64,000 nt of DNA from CAWAQA01 sp963784065 (GCA_963784065.1 CAWAQA010000006.1:62001-126000); one strand, 5' to 3'. Shown: positions 29,865 through 39,781, numbered from the stretch's first letter. Notes: generated from the letters alone by a model not told the origin. Numbers and translations are program-made.

Positions 29865-32257
29865 TTGCCAGACACACCCCGTGCCCGCAGTCGTAGAGGC
29901 CGGCCTTCAGGTCGGCCTGACAAGTCAGGCCGGACCGCGGGGTTCGCGCGGCCTGCCAGGTACCTGTTGTACGCGGCCGGACTCCTGGCGTTCGTGTCGT
30001 CGGCCACGCTCACCTATTACTACCTTTCGTTCTCGGCGATGATCGACGCGCGCCTCAACGGCGAGCGCGAGCGCACACTGCCTCGCGTGTACGCGCGCCC
30101 GGTCGAACTCCGCCGCGGCCAGTCGCTCAGCCAGCAGGACCTCGTGTCGCGGCTCAACGACCTCGGCTACGCGCAGCGCGCCGCGCCCGAGGGACCGGGC
30201 GAATTCGCGGTCGTGCGCAACGCGGTGGCCATCACGCCGCGCGGCGGCGCGCAGCGCGGCCGCGTCGTCCGCGTCGGATTCCCGGGTGTGCCGCCGGTCA
30301 CACGAGCCGGCGGCGCCAGACCCGCCCCCCGCGGCATCCGCGATCTCGAGATCGTCGGCAAGGGCAAGACCAACGCGGTGCAGCTGGACTCGCCGCTCCT
30401 GACGGCGCTCATGACCAGCGGCGGTCGCGAGAAGCGGCGCAGCGTGCCGCTGGCCTCAATCCCGAAGCACATGCAGCAGGCGGTGCTCGCGATCGAGGAC
30501 CAGGGGTTCTACTCGCACCCCGGGATCAACCCGGTACGGCTGGCGGCCGCGGCGCTCACCAACGTGTTCGGCAGCAACCCGAACCTGGTCGGGCTACAGC
30601 ACCATCACGCAACAGCTCTCGCGGATGTTCTTCCTCGCCGGCGAGTTCAACGCCGAGCTGTCGGCCGGCGAGCGGTCGTATGCCCGGAAGCTGCGCGAGA
30701 TGCTGATGTCGCTGGTGCTCGAGCGGCGAGCCTCGAAGAACGAGATCCTCGAGCTGTATCTCAACGACGTCTACCTCGGACAGCGGGGCTCGTTCGCGAT
30801 CCATGGCGTGGCGGAGGCCGCGCGGCTCTTCTTCGGGAAGGACGTTACGAACCTCAGCATCAGCGAGGCGGCCGTGATCGCCGGCGTGATCCAGAGCCCG
30901 GCGAGCCGTTCTCCCTTCGCCAACGCAAAGCGCGCGATCGAGCGGCGCAACATGGTGCTGCGAGCGATGGCCGACGAGGAGTTCATCTCCGAGGACGCGG
31001 CCCGGCGCGCGATCAGGGAGCCGATGCAGGTCGTGGCGCGCTCGGTGGACAACGAGGCGCCGTATTTCGTCGACATGGTCAGCGAGCAGGTGGCGACGGC
31101 GTTCCCCGGCGTGACGGCGCAGGCCGGGCGCGTGGACGTCTTTACGACGCTCGACCTCAACCTGCAGCGCGCCGCGCTCGACGCGGTCCGCAACGGTCTC
31201 GCCAGCACCGACCGGCTCCTGGCGCGCCGCCGGCGTCCGATCAGCGCGCAAGCGGCGTTGATTGCGGTGGACCCGCGCACGGGCGAGATTCTCGCCATGG
31301 TCGGCGGACGCTCTTACAACAACTCGCAGTTCAACCGCGCGGTCGTCGCGCGCCGCCAGCCGGGCTCGGTGTTCAAGCCGTTCGTGTTCCTGGCCGCGTT
31401 CGAGCGCGCGCTCGAGGAAGGGCGAACCGACCTCACGCCCGCCTCCCTGACCGTTGACGAGCCCACCACTTTCACCTTCGACGACCAGGTGTGGGAGCCG
31501 AAGAACTACGACGAGTACGAGGGCGAGATCACCTGGCGGCGCGCGCTCGCCATGTCGCGCAACCTCGGCACGATTCACGTCGGCGAAACGATCGGCTTCG
31601 ACCGCGTCGCGTCGCTCTGGCGCAAGGTGGGCGTCGGCACGCCGCCGCGGGCGTTCCCCTCGATCACGCTCGGCGTCTTCGAGCTGACGCCGCTCGAGGT
31701 GGCGCAGGCATACACGCTGTTCGTCAACGGAGGCGCGGTACGACCGCTGCGCGCCATCCAGCACATCGAAACCGCCGCGCGCGTTCTGCGCCCGAAGGAG
31801 CCCCGGCTGAAGCCCGTCGCGCGGCCGGAATCGGCATACCTCGTCACGAACATGATGCGCAGCGTCATCAACGAGGGCACCGGGGCGGGCGCGCGGGCCA
31901 ACGGCTTCACCCTCGACGCCGCGGGCAAGAGCGGCACGACCAACGATCTGCGCGACGCCTGGTTCGTCGGCTTCACGCCCGAGCTCCTCACCGTCGTCTG
32001 GGTGGGGCTCGACGACAACAAGCCGGTTGGCCTGAGCGGTACGCAGGCGGCGTTGCCGATCTGGACCGAGTTCATGAAATCCGCGCTGGCGGGACGCCCG
32101 AGCCTGTCCTTCGACGCGCCCGAAGGTGTCTCGTTCGCGGAGATCGACCGCGACACCGGCAAGCTGGCGGTGCCCGGGCTGCCCGCGCACCTACAACGAG
32201 TCGTTCATCACGGGGACCGAGCCGCTCGAGTACTGCGAGCTGCATCGCGGTGACTGA
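29865..32257 (+). CDS. mrcB: Class A penicillin-binding protein (bifunctional), two frameshifts
   Basis: About 795 residues. A short cytoplasmic tail precedes one membrane helix (ARYLLYAAGLLAFVSS), then a UB2H-like region as in PBP1b. The GT51 domain shows VLAIEDQGFYSHPGI and, after one extra G near 30593, YSTITQQLSRMFFLAGE and ELYLNDVYLGQRG. The transpeptidase shows QPGSVFKPF (catalytic Ser of S-x-x-K), MSRNLG (S-x-N) and AAGKSGTTNDLRDAWFVGF (K-S-G). A second extra G near 32176 is followed by CPRTYNESFITGTEPLEYC and the stop at 32257. The enzyme polymerises and cross-links peptidoglycan at the inner membrane. Residues about 10-24 are encoded by a GTAG repeat. Confidence 0.93.
29893..29918. 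repeat. GTAG-headed palindrome inside the penicillin-binding protein N-terminus
   Basis: GTAG followed by AGGCCGGCC, a TTCAG turn and GTCGGCCT. It is read in frame within the cytoplasmic tail coding region (GRPSGRPDK...), where an extra Arg/Gly/Pro stretch is tolerated. If translation really begins later, for example nearer the membrane helix, it would lie in the 5' leader instead. Confidence 0.7.
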
Positions 32258-32268
32258 GACAGCGTAGG

Positions 32269-32375
32269 ACTCAGGCCTCAGGCCTCAGGCCTCAGGGCTC
32301 AGGGCTCGCAGGCCTGAGTGGACATTCCTGGGCCCTGGACCTCCTGAGGCCTGAGGCCTGAGCCCCGAGGCCTGA
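32269..32375. repeat. Inverted arrays of the heptamer CTCAGGC
   Basis: Five near-perfect tandem copies of CTCAGGC (32270-32307) are followed after about 35 bases by GCCTGAG copies in inverse orientation (32341-32375). The arms could pair into a long hairpin. It fills the gap between the penicillin-binding protein and xdhC. The remainder of 32258-32558 shows no gene, only a GGCTGAGGCCCGAGGCC motif at 32520-32536. Confidence 0.8.
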
Positions 32376-32558
32376 TTTGATACCCTCACCCGTGTCCGGC
32401 GGCTTGTGCTCGGCGACACTGCTCGAATACGGGATGGCCGAGCTCGCGAGCCTGATTGACCGGACCGACGCGAGCGCGGGCTTCGTGTGGAACCGGGCAC
32501 GGGCGATTCGCCCCACTTCCGGCTGAGGCCCGAGGCCACCGGAGCCTATAATCGCTGC

Positions 32559-33392
32559 ATGAACCAGGAGGTCTTCAAGGCGCTCGCCGAGGCTCTCGAC
32601 AAGGGAGAAGAGGTCGCGCTCGTCACGATCGTGGCCTCCACTGGTTCCACGCCGCAACGCGTCGGCGCCAAGATGCTCGTCTACTCGGACGGGCGCACGG
32701 TCGGCACCATCGGTGGCGGCTGCTATGAGAACGAAGCGTTCTGGAAGGCGCGCGAGGCGATCAAGGATCGCCGTCCCGTGAGCGTCAAGTACGAGCTCAA
32801 CGACGATTTCGCGCAGGAGACGGGCCTCGTCTGCGGCGGGCAGATGGAAGTGTTCATCGAGCCGGTCGAAGCGGCGCCCGAGGTCTTCGTGTTCGGCGCG
32901 GGGCACGTGGGCTACTTCGTCGCAAGAATGGCCCGCGACGTCGGGTTCAAGGTGCACGTCGTGGACGACCGCGAGAAGTTTGCCAACACCGAACGCTTCG
33001 GCGAGGGCATCGACGTCGTCGTCGACGAGATTCCGGCGTGGCTCGGCGCAAACGAGCTTCCGGCGACCTCCTACGCGGTCATCGTCACCCGCGGTCATCG
33101 CCACGACCTCGACACGCTGCGCGAGCTCGCCTCCCGAAACCTCCGCTATGTCGGCCTGATCGGCAGCCGCGCAAAGGTAAAGCGTATCTACGATGCGCTC
33201 CGCGAAGAAGGGACGTCGCCCGAAGCGCTCCGCCGCATCCATGCTCCCATCGGTCTCGACATCGGCGCGATCACGCCGCAGGAGATCGCGATCAGCATCC
33301 TCGCAGAGCTGATCGCCGTGAAGCACGGAAAGGTATCTGAATCGGGCGCCGCCGCCAGCAGCATGCGGTGGGAGGGCGCACTGAAGCGTTGA
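32559..33392 (+). CDS. xdhC: XdhC family molybdenum-cofactor maturation protein
   Basis: 277 residues from ATG 32559 (family N-terminus MNQEVFKALAEALDKGEEVA). The two XdhC domains are visible. The N-terminal one shows LVTIVASTGSTPQRVGAKML, GTIGGGCYE and GLVCGGQMEVFIEP. The Rossmann-like C-terminal one shows VFVFGAGHVGYFVARMARDV, YAVIVTRGHRHDLDTL, RYVGLIGSRAKV and IGLDIGAITPQEIAISILAE. XdhC binds and sulphurates molybdopterin before loading it into xanthine dehydrogenase-type enzymes. The partner xdhAB genes are not in the window. Stop and next start overlap as TGATG. Confidence 0.92.
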   Translation: MNQEVFKALAEALDKGEEVALVTIVASTGSTPQRVGAKMLVYSDGRTVGTIGGGCYENEAFWKAREAIKDRRPVSVKYELNDDFAQETGLVCGGQMEVFIEPVEAAPEVFVFGAGHVGYFVARMARDVGFKVHVVDDREKFANTERFGEGIDVVVDEIPAWLGANELPATSYAVIVTRGHRHDLDTLRELASRNLRYVGLIGSRAKVKRIYDALREEGTSPEALRRIHAPIGLDIGAITPQEIAISILAELIAVKHGKVSESGAAASSMRWEGALKR

Positions 33393-34747
33393 TGCCGTCA
33401 GCGCTGATTCGACACGCGACCACGTCCTCCGTCCTCATTAGAAACGCGACCGTCGTGACCATGAACGACGGTTACGAGGTCCTTGACGGTGCCGTCTCGG
33501 TCCGTGACGGCCGCATCGCCTCCGTCGGCGCCGAACCTCCCCAGCCTCACGACATCGTCATCGACGCCGCGGGCGCCTACCTGCTGCCCGGGTTCGTCCA
33601 GACCCACATTCACCTGTGCCAGACACTTTTCCGCGGCTACGCGGACGACCTGCGGCTGCTCGACTGGCTGCGCACGCGTGTGTGGCCGATGGAAGCCGCG
33701 CACACGCCCGCGTCGCTGCGCGCCGCCGCGCGCCTCGCCTGCTACGAGCTGCTGCGCAGCGGCACCACTTGCATCCTGACGATGGAGACCGTGCACGACA
33801 CGGACGTGGTTTTCGAAGCCGTCAGCGAGACCGGCATCCGGGCGACCGTCGGCAAGTGCATGATGGACGCTCCGGCACCCGGATCGCCGCGGCGCCTCCA
33901 GGAGGACACACAGCGTTCCATCGATGAGAGCCTCGATCTGTCCCGGCGCTGGCACGGCACGTCGAACGGGCGCATCCGCGCCGCCTTCGCGCCGCGGTTC
34001 GCGGTGTCGTGTACGCGTACCCTGCTCGAGCAGGTCGCGGCCCTCTCGACGCGAGAAGGCGCGCTGGTCCACACGCACGCGTCGGAGCAGCGTGACGAGA
34101 TCGAGCTGGTGCGGAGGCAGACCGGCACGGGGAACATCGAGTACCTGCGCCAGGTCGGCCTCCTGACACCCCGGCTGAACGTCGCCCACTGCGTCTGGGT
34201 CGAGGACGAGGAGCAGGCGTTGCTGGCGGCGCACGACGCCAAGGTCACGCATTGCCCGGGTTCCAACCTCAAGCTCGGTTCCGGCATCGCGCCCGTCCCG
34301 GAGATGCTGGCCCGCGGCGTATGCGTCTCCCTCGGCAGCGACGGCGCGGCCTGCAACAACCACCTCGACATGTTCGGAGAGATGCGCCTGGCAGCCACGC
34401 TTCAGGCGGCCCGCCGCGAACCGGGCGTCCTGCCGGCCCGGCAGGCCCTGTGGATGGCTACCCGCAACGGGGCGCGCGCGCTCGGACTCGATGCTGAAAT
34501 CGGCTCCGTCGAGGTCGGGAAACGGGCTGATCTCATCCTTGTGGCGCGGGACGCCGCCCACGTGGCACCCGATCCCGACCCGTTCTCAACCGTCGTTTAC
34601 GCCGCACGGCCGGGCGACGTCCGGATGACGATGGTCGACGGCGAGGTGCTCGTCCTGGACGGCGAGTCGGCCCGGCTGGACGCGGCGGATGTGGTCGCCG
34701 AGGCACGGCGAGAGGCGGGTGCCCTCGCCGCGCGGGCCGGACTATAA
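33392..34747 (+). CDS. Amidohydrolase/deaminase of the SsnA/AtzB/MTA deaminase group
   Basis: About 451 residues with the metal-dependent hydrolase layout. A small beta domain (VLIRNATVVTMNDGYEVLDG) precedes FVQTHIHLCQTLFRG with the H-x-H pair. LVHTHASEQRDE has the third His, RLNVAHCVWV the fourth and CVSLGSDGAACNNHLDMFGE the Asp. The ending KRADLILVARD is typical. These enzymes deaminate purine or pterin-like rings or related compounds. Coupling to xdhC through TGATG suggests purine catabolism (guanine, 8-oxoguanine or adenosine type substrate), but the substrate cannot be read from sequence. Confidence 0.85.
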   Translation: MPSALIRHATTSSVLIRNATVVTMNDGYEVLDGAVSVRDGRIASVGAEPPQPHDIVIDAAGAYLLPGFVQTHIHLCQTLFRGYADDLRLLDWLRTRVWPMEAAHTPASLRAAARLACYELLRSGTTCILTMETVHDTDVVFEAVSETGIRATVGKCMMDAPAPGSPRRLQEDTQRSIDESLDLSRRWHGTSNGRIRAAFAPRFAVSCTRTLLEQVAALSTREGALVHTHASEQRDEIELVRRQTGTGNIEYLRQVGLLTPRLNVAHCVWVEDEEQALLAAHDAKVTHCPGSNLKLGSGIAPVPEMLARGVCVSLGSDGAACNNHLDMFGEMRLAATLQAARREPGVLPARQALWMATRNGARALGLDAEIGSVEVGKRADLILVARDAAHVAPDPDPFSTVVYAARPGDVRMTMVDGEVLVLDGESARLDAADVVAEARREAGALAARAGL

Positions 34748-34777
34748 TTAGTTCGGCCTCTAAGCTTCTGACACGTA

Positions 34778-35828
34778 ATGGGTTCTTTCGAGCTCACTGA
34801 ACGGTCCCGCCGGCTGCTCGCCACGCTGGTGCGGGAATACATCGAGACCGGGGAACCGGTGTCGTCGCAGAGGCTCGCGCGCCATAGCGGCCTTGGTGTG
34901 TCGTCCGCGACCGTGCGCAACATGCTGGCTCAGCTTGAAGAGGCGCGGCTACGTGCATCAGCCGCATACGTCGGCAGGGCGCGTGCCCACCGACCGCGGC
35001 TATCGGGTGTTCGTGGATCTCCTGCTCGAATCCCGCAAGCCGGCGCGGCCGCCGGCAGGGGTCGAGAACCAGCTCCGTCAACACGCAGGCCGATCTCCGC
35101 TGATGGACGACCTGCTGGCCAGCCTCTCCCATGTGGTGTCGCGCGCGGCGCGGCACGTGGGCTTTGCCATGGCCGGCACGGACGTCGCCGTGCTGCAGCG
35201 GATCGAGTTCGTCGCGCTCGGAGGCCCGCGCGTGCTGGTCGTGGTCGTCTCGCAGGGCAACCAGGTGACGCAGAAGGTCGTCGACGCCGGCGAAGACATC
35301 CGTCCCGACGATCTCGTGCAGGCGGCGAACTATCTCAACACCGAGTTCGCCGGGCTGCCGCTGCTCGACGTCCGCGAGTCTGTCCTCGAGCGCCTGCTCC
35401 AGGAGCGAACGCTTTACGACCAGCTGCTGACGCGTGCGCTTCGCCTCGCGCGCGTGACGCTCGAGGAAATGCCGAAGCATCATGCCTTCCACGTGGAGGG
35501 CGCGGCCTCGCTGCTCGATGGAACCGGGCCGGAAGCGATGTCGATGGCCACGCTCCGCGCGCTGCTGGAAATGATGGAAGAAAAAGAGCGGATGGTTCAT
35601 TTGTTGAACCAGTACATCGAGGGCCCCGGGCTGACGGTGGTCATCGGCGCCGAGCACGCGGCGCCGGACCTCCGTCCCTTCAGCTTGATCGCTTCCACCG
35701 CCCGCGACGGCGCGACGATGCGCACCGTGGGCGTGATTGGTCCGGTGCGCATGCATTACTCGCGCGCCATCACGCTGGTGGATGGGACGACCCAGGCGGT
35801 CTCGCGCGTGCTGCGCGACTCAAACTAA
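34778..35828 (+). CDS. hrcA: Heat-inducible transcription repressor, one frameshift
   Basis: About 350 residues. The winged-helix DNA-binding part (ELTERSRRLLATLVREYIET, SSATVRNMLAQLEEA) is in one frame. After an extra C at about 34945 it continues GYVHQPHTSAGRVPTDRGYR and then the GAF-like and dimerisation domains (ARHVGFAMAGTDVAVLQRI, VVIGAEHAAPDLRPFSLIAS, VGVIGPVRMHYSRAI). HrcA represses chaperone operons at CIRCE operators (TTAGCACTC and its inverse). I see no CIRCE in the 30 bases before the gene or elsewhere nearby. First gene of hrcA-grpE-dnaJ. Confidence 0.93.
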
Positions 35829-35839
35829 GAAACGTAGAC

Positions 35840-36364
35840 ATGGCGAATCAGATAGAAGACCAGAATCCGCCGGAGACGTCCGACGGCAGCGCCAGCACGC
35901 CCGCCGCCACCGAGCAGGCCGAAACGGAGACGCTGCGCCGGGAAAAGGATGCGCTGCAGGACCGGCTGCTGCGGACCGCGGCCGAGTTCGACAACTACCG
36001 GAAACGCGTCGAACGGGAACGCCGTGAGCTGTCCGAGTACGCCGGCGCCGACATCCTCACCGACATGCTGCCGATCATCGACGACCTCGAGCGCGCGCTG
36101 CAGGCGGCCGCGGGCAGCGAGGCCGAGTCGTACCGCCGTGGCGTCGAGCTGATACACAAGCAGATGGCCGACCTGCTGCGCAAGCGCGGCGTCAAGGCGA
36201 TCGAGGCGGTGGGTGCCCAGTTCGATCCGCGGTATCACGAGGCCGTGATGCAGGAAGTCAGCAATGACCATCGCGAGGGCGAGGTGATGGCTGAGCTGCG
36301 CCGCGGCTACACACTCGGCGATCGGCTGCTGCGCCCGGCGACGGTGAAGGTAGCCAAGGCGTGA
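35840..36364 (+). CDS. grpE: Nucleotide exchange factor of DnaK
   Basis: 174 residues. An acidic disordered N-terminus precedes the long dimer helix (ETETLRREKDALQDRLLR, TAAEFDNYRKRVERER). The four-helix/beta part follows with DILTDMLPIIDDLERAL, GVELIHKQMADLLRKRGV and the C-terminal GDRLLRPATVKVAK, a strong GrpE signature. It starts 11 bases after hrcA and ends in a GTGA overlap with dnaJ. It releases ADP from DnaK; dnaK itself is not in this cluster. Confidence 0.96.
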   Translation: MANQIEDQNPPETSDGSASTPAATEQAETETLRREKDALQDRLLRTAAEFDNYRKRVERERRELSEYAGADILTDMLPIIDDLERALQAAAGSEAESYRRGVELIHKQMADLLRKRGVKAIEAVGAQFDPRYHEAVMQEVSNDHREGEVMAELRRGYTLGDRLLRPATVKVAKA

Positions 36365-37503
36365 GCAAGCGCGACTACTACGAAGTGCTCGAGGTGACGC
36401 GCACCGCCACCGAAGTCGAGATCAAGAGCTCGTACCGCAAGCTCGCGCTGAAGTATCACCCCGACCGCAATCCCGGCGACAAGGCCGCGGAGGAGAAGTT
36501 CAAGGAAGCCGCCGAGGCGTACTCGGTCCTCGCCGATACCGACAAGCGTCACATGTACGATCGCTTCGGCCATGCCGGTCTTGGCGGCGCGGCGACGGGC
36601 GGCTTCGATCCGACGGTCTTCACCGGCTTCGAGGACATCCTCGGCGGGCTCGGCGACATCTTCGGGCTCGGCGACATGTTCGGCGGCGGGCGCCGGCGCG
36701 GCGGCCCGCAGCGCGGCGCGGATCTTCGTTACGACCTCGAGATCTCGTTCGAGGAGTCGGCGCGCGGCGCCGAGACGACGATCCAGATCCCGCGGCAGGA
36801 GGCGTGCGAAACGTGCCAGGGCAGCGGCGCGGCGGCCGGCTCGAAGCCGACGACGTGCCCTCAGTGCCAGGGGCGCGGACAGATTCGCTATCAACAGGGC
36901 TTCTTCACGGTCGCGCGCACCTGCGGCCAGTGCCGCGGAACCGGATCGATCATCTCGAACCCTTGTCCGGCCTGCCGCGGCGCCGGGCGCGTGCAGAAAG
37001 AAAAGAAGCTGACCGTTCGCATCCCGCCGGGCATCGCCACGGGCCAGCGTCTGCGCCTCACCGGCGAGGGTGAAGGCGGACCGGGTGGCGGTCCGCACGG
37101 GGACCTCTACGTGGTAATCCACGTGCAGGACCACGCCTTCTTCCAGCGCGATGGCAACGACCTGTACTGCGAGATCCCGCTGAACTTTCCGACGCTCGCC
37201 CTCGGCGGCGAAATCACCATCCCCACGCTCGACGGCGGGGAGCCGTACACGATTCCCGAATCGACGCAGACCGGGACGACGTTCCGCCTGCGCGGCCGCG
37301 GGATGCCCGACGTGTCGGGCCGCGGCAAGGGCGACCTGCTGGTGACGGTGAAGGTGATCACGCCGAAGAAGGTCTCGCGCGAGCAGCGCAAGCTCCTCGA
37401 GCAGCTCTCCACTTCGCTCCCCAAGGAGCAGTTCGAGCCGACGCCGCGCGACGACCAGGAAGACAAGGGCCTCTTCGATCGCGTGAAGGACATCTTCGGC
37501 TAG
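36361..37503 (+). CDS. dnaJ: Chaperone DnaJ (type I Hsp40)
   Basis: 380 residues, complete. The J domain has YHPDRNPGD with the catalytic HPD near residue 33. A Gly/Phe-rich stretch follows (GFEDILGGLGDIFGLGDMFG). Four zinc-binding C-x-x-C-x-G-x-G repeats are present: CETCQGSG, CPQCQGRG, CGQCRGTG and CPACRGAG. The two client-binding beta domains end with a dimerisation helix. GTG start overlapping the grpE stop. Works with DnaK and GrpE in folding. Confidence 0.97.
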   Translation: MSKRDYYEVLEVTRTATEVEIKSSYRKLALKYHPDRNPGDKAAEEKFKEAAEAYSVLADTDKRHMYDRFGHAGLGGAATGGFDPTVFTGFEDILGGLGDIFGLGDMFGGGRRRGGPQRGADLRYDLEISFEESARGAETTIQIPRQEACETCQGSGAAAGSKPTTCPQCQGRGQIRYQQGFFTVARTCGQCRGTGSIISNPCPACRGAGRVQKEKKLTVRIPPGIATGQRLRLTGEGEGGPGGGPHGDLYVVIHVQDHAFFQRDGNDLYCEIPLNFPTLALGGEITIPTLDGGEPYTIPESTQTGTTFRLRGRGMPDVSGRGKGDLLVTVKVITPKKVSREQRKLLEQLSTSLPKEQFEPTPRDDQEDKGLFDRVKDIFG

Positions 37504-37506
37504 GCC

Positions 37507-38428
37507 ATGAGGACGTGGCCGGCGCTCGACGTGGGCTTGCTGAAACCGGCCCCCACGACAGACGGCGCCACGAGCCGGAACGGCGGCTCCGGCTTCAGCC
37601 GGCCCGATCTCTTTCAGGCCGCCCTCCTCGACTACGACGTTGCCGCCATCGACGACAACGCGCCTGAAACCTGGCGCGTCTTCTTTCACACGCCCGAGGA
37701 GCGCGACCGCGCGCGCTGCGGCGTGGCGTCGGACTTCCCCGAACTGTCCTTCGCGCCGATCGACGTGGCTGACGAAGACTGGGCCGCGCGCTCCCAGGCA
37801 GGCCTGAAGGCCATCCAGGTTGGCGATCTGATCGTCGCGCCCCCGTGGGATGTTCCCGACGCGGGCGGCTGAAGCCGGCCCGTACGTGGGGCGCCGCCCC
37901 GTCCAGGGGCCGGCTTTAGCCGGCCCACGATCGTCGTCATCCAGCCCTCGATGGGCTTCGGCACGGGACACCACGCCACCACGCGCCTCTGCCTCGCCGC
38001 CATGCAGCAGATCGACATGCGCGGCCGAGTCCGCGCTCGATGTCGGCACCGGCTCCGGGGTGCTGGCGATTGCGGCCAGCCTGCTCGGCGCCTCACCGGT
38101 GGTGGCCATTGACGATGATCCTGATGCGATTCAATCGGCACGCGAGAACGTGCAGATGAATGGTGGCGCGGTTGTGGACGTGCGCGCCGCCGACTTGCGC
38201 ACGGCCGATCTGCCCGCCTTCGACGTCGTCCTGGCCAACCTGACGGGCGGCCTCTTGATCCAGGCAGCTCCCCGGCTGCAGGATCGTGCAGCGCCGGACG
38301 GCCGGCTGATCCTGAGTGGGTTCATGGCGCACGAGGAAGCGGGCGTACTCGACGCGTTCGCCGCATTCGCGGTGGCGCAGCGGGCGGAGGAAGACGAATG
38401 GCTCTCGGTCACCCTGCGAAGACGCTGA
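37507..38428 (+). CDS. prmA: Ribosomal protein L11 methyltransferase, carrying two repeat insertions and a frame break
   Basis: PrmA trimethylates L11. The start (MRTWPALDV) is 3 bases after dnaJ. A 24-residue insert (residues about 10-33) encoded by a palindrome pair precedes the true PDLFQAALLDYDVAAIDD. GDLIVAPPWDVPD is followed by a second pair (37862-37926), 65 bases long and in frame except for one TGA at 37870-37872. Then TIVVIQPSMGFGTGHHATTR resumes in the original frame. One extra base near 38028 precedes SALDVGTGSGVLAIAASLLG, the SAM-binding motif I. LANLTGGLL and the normal ending follow. Unless the TGA or the indel is a sequencing fault the gene is inactive. PrmA is dispensable in E. 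coli, so true loss is possible. Confidence 0.85.
37531..37605. repeat. Palindrome pair inserted near the 5' end of prmA
   Basis: GCTGAAACCGGCCCCCAC at about 37539 and GGCTCCGGCTTCAGCCGG at 37585 are inverted-type copies of the CCGGCTGAAGCCGG core, 30 bases apart. Read in the prmA frame they give LLKPAPTTDG...GFSRP without a stop, an in-frame insertion. Confidence 0.75.
37862..37926. repeat. Palindrome pair inserted in the middle of prmA
   Basis: CGGGCGGCTGAAGCCGGCCC and GGGGCCGGCTTTAGCCGGCC flank GTACGTGGGGCGCCGCCCC. This is the head-to-head arrangement of REP doublets. The flanking codons (WDVPD and TIVVIQPS) are the two sides of a continuous PrmA sequence, so the insertion boundaries are unusually clear. 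Confidence 0.8.
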
Positions 38429-39746
38429 TTGTCGCGCTCGTCCTCGCGGCGGCGTTCCTCGCCGCCGCGCCGGCCGCCGAGCGCATGGGATACAGCGCCG
38501 ACGAGTTTGCGGGCCGCCGCCAGCGGCTCGCCAAGGCGCTGGAGCGAGGCACGCTGGTCATGTTCGGCGCGACCGACGCGTCGCCCGGCATCCGGTTCCG
38601 CCAGGACAACGACTTCTTCTACCTGACGGGCAACGAAGGGGTCGAACGCCGTCCTCGTCATGGACGCGCCCGGCGGCCAATCACATCTCTTCATCCCGAA
38701 GCTGAGCCCGGTGGAGCTCCGCTACGAGGGGGGAAACTGGCTCGAGGAGCGGGACGCGGCAAAGAAGTATGGCTTCGCCTCCATTCAGCCGTTGTCCGGG
38801 TTGAACGAGTTCCTGGCACGCCGCCGCGGCGTCTCCGGGCCGCTGACGCTCTGGACGCGTCTTTCAGAGCGCGACGAGGTGAACTTCGGCCGCGTCGACG
38901 CCGCCATCCGCACCGCGCGCCGGCTGAACAATCCCTTCGCGCACCAGCCGGCGGCTGACGCTCTGCGGGTCGAACAGATCCGGCAGATGTTCCCCTACTA
39001 CACGCTGCAGGACGTGACGCCGCACGTCGACGCGCTGCGCGTGATCAAGACGAGCCGCGAGGCCGAGATCCTGCGCTACAACGGCCGCATCAGCGCCGAG
39101 GCGCTGCGCCGCGCCATCGAGATCAGCCAGCCGGGCCGATACGAGTACGAGCACGAGGCCGAAGCGACGCACTGGATGCTGAAGCACGGGCTGCAGGGCG
39201 GCGGCGTATCCCGCGATTGTCGCCTCGGGACCGAACGGCAACCAGTGGCACTACGAAGACAGCGGACGCCAGACGAAAGCCGGCGAGCTCGTCGTGATGG
39301 ACTACGGCGGTTCGCTCGATTACCTGACGATCGACATCACGCGGACATGGCCGGTGTCGGGCCGCTTCACCGACGCCCAGCGCAAGGCCTACGACGCCGT
39401 GCTCGAGGCGCAGAAGGCGATCATCGCCGCCATCAAGCCCGGCGTCACGAGGGACGTCGTCCGCACGATCGCAGAGGACATCTTCCGGAAGGCGGGCTTC
39501 GACCCGCGCTATGCCTACATCGGCCATTACGTGGGCCTGTCGGTCCACGACGTCGGCGACTGGAACGCGCCGTTCCAGGCGGGCATGGTGATGGCGATCG
39601 AACCGATCATCGACATCCCCGACCAGCAGCTGCACATCCGCGTCGAGGACACGATCCTGGTGACACCCACCGGCGCCGAAGTCCTCACGTCCGCCGTGCC
39701 GAAGGAAGTCAACGAGCTGCTGCGGTTGATCAAGCGCCAGGACTGA
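38398..39746 (+). CDS. Secreted Xaa-Pro aminopeptidase (M24B), two frameshifts
   Basis: About 448 residues. A signal peptide (IVALVLAAAFLAAAPAA) precedes the aminopeptidase-P N-terminal domain (YSADEFAGRRQRLAKALERG, RQDNDFFYLTGNEG). Extra bases near 38645 and 39211 break the frame. The catalytic domain has all five metal ligands: VVMDYGGSLDYLTIDITRTW (two Asp), IGHYVGLSVHDVG (His), GMVMAIEPI (Glu) and IRVEDTILVT (Glu). The start overlaps the prmA 3' end by 31 bases. It removes N-terminal residues preceding proline; the signal peptide points to the periplasm, unlike cytoplasmic PepP. Confidence 0.88.
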
Positions 39747-39781
39747 GGCACGCCGATCTCAGATCAGTTCCACGCGCGACT

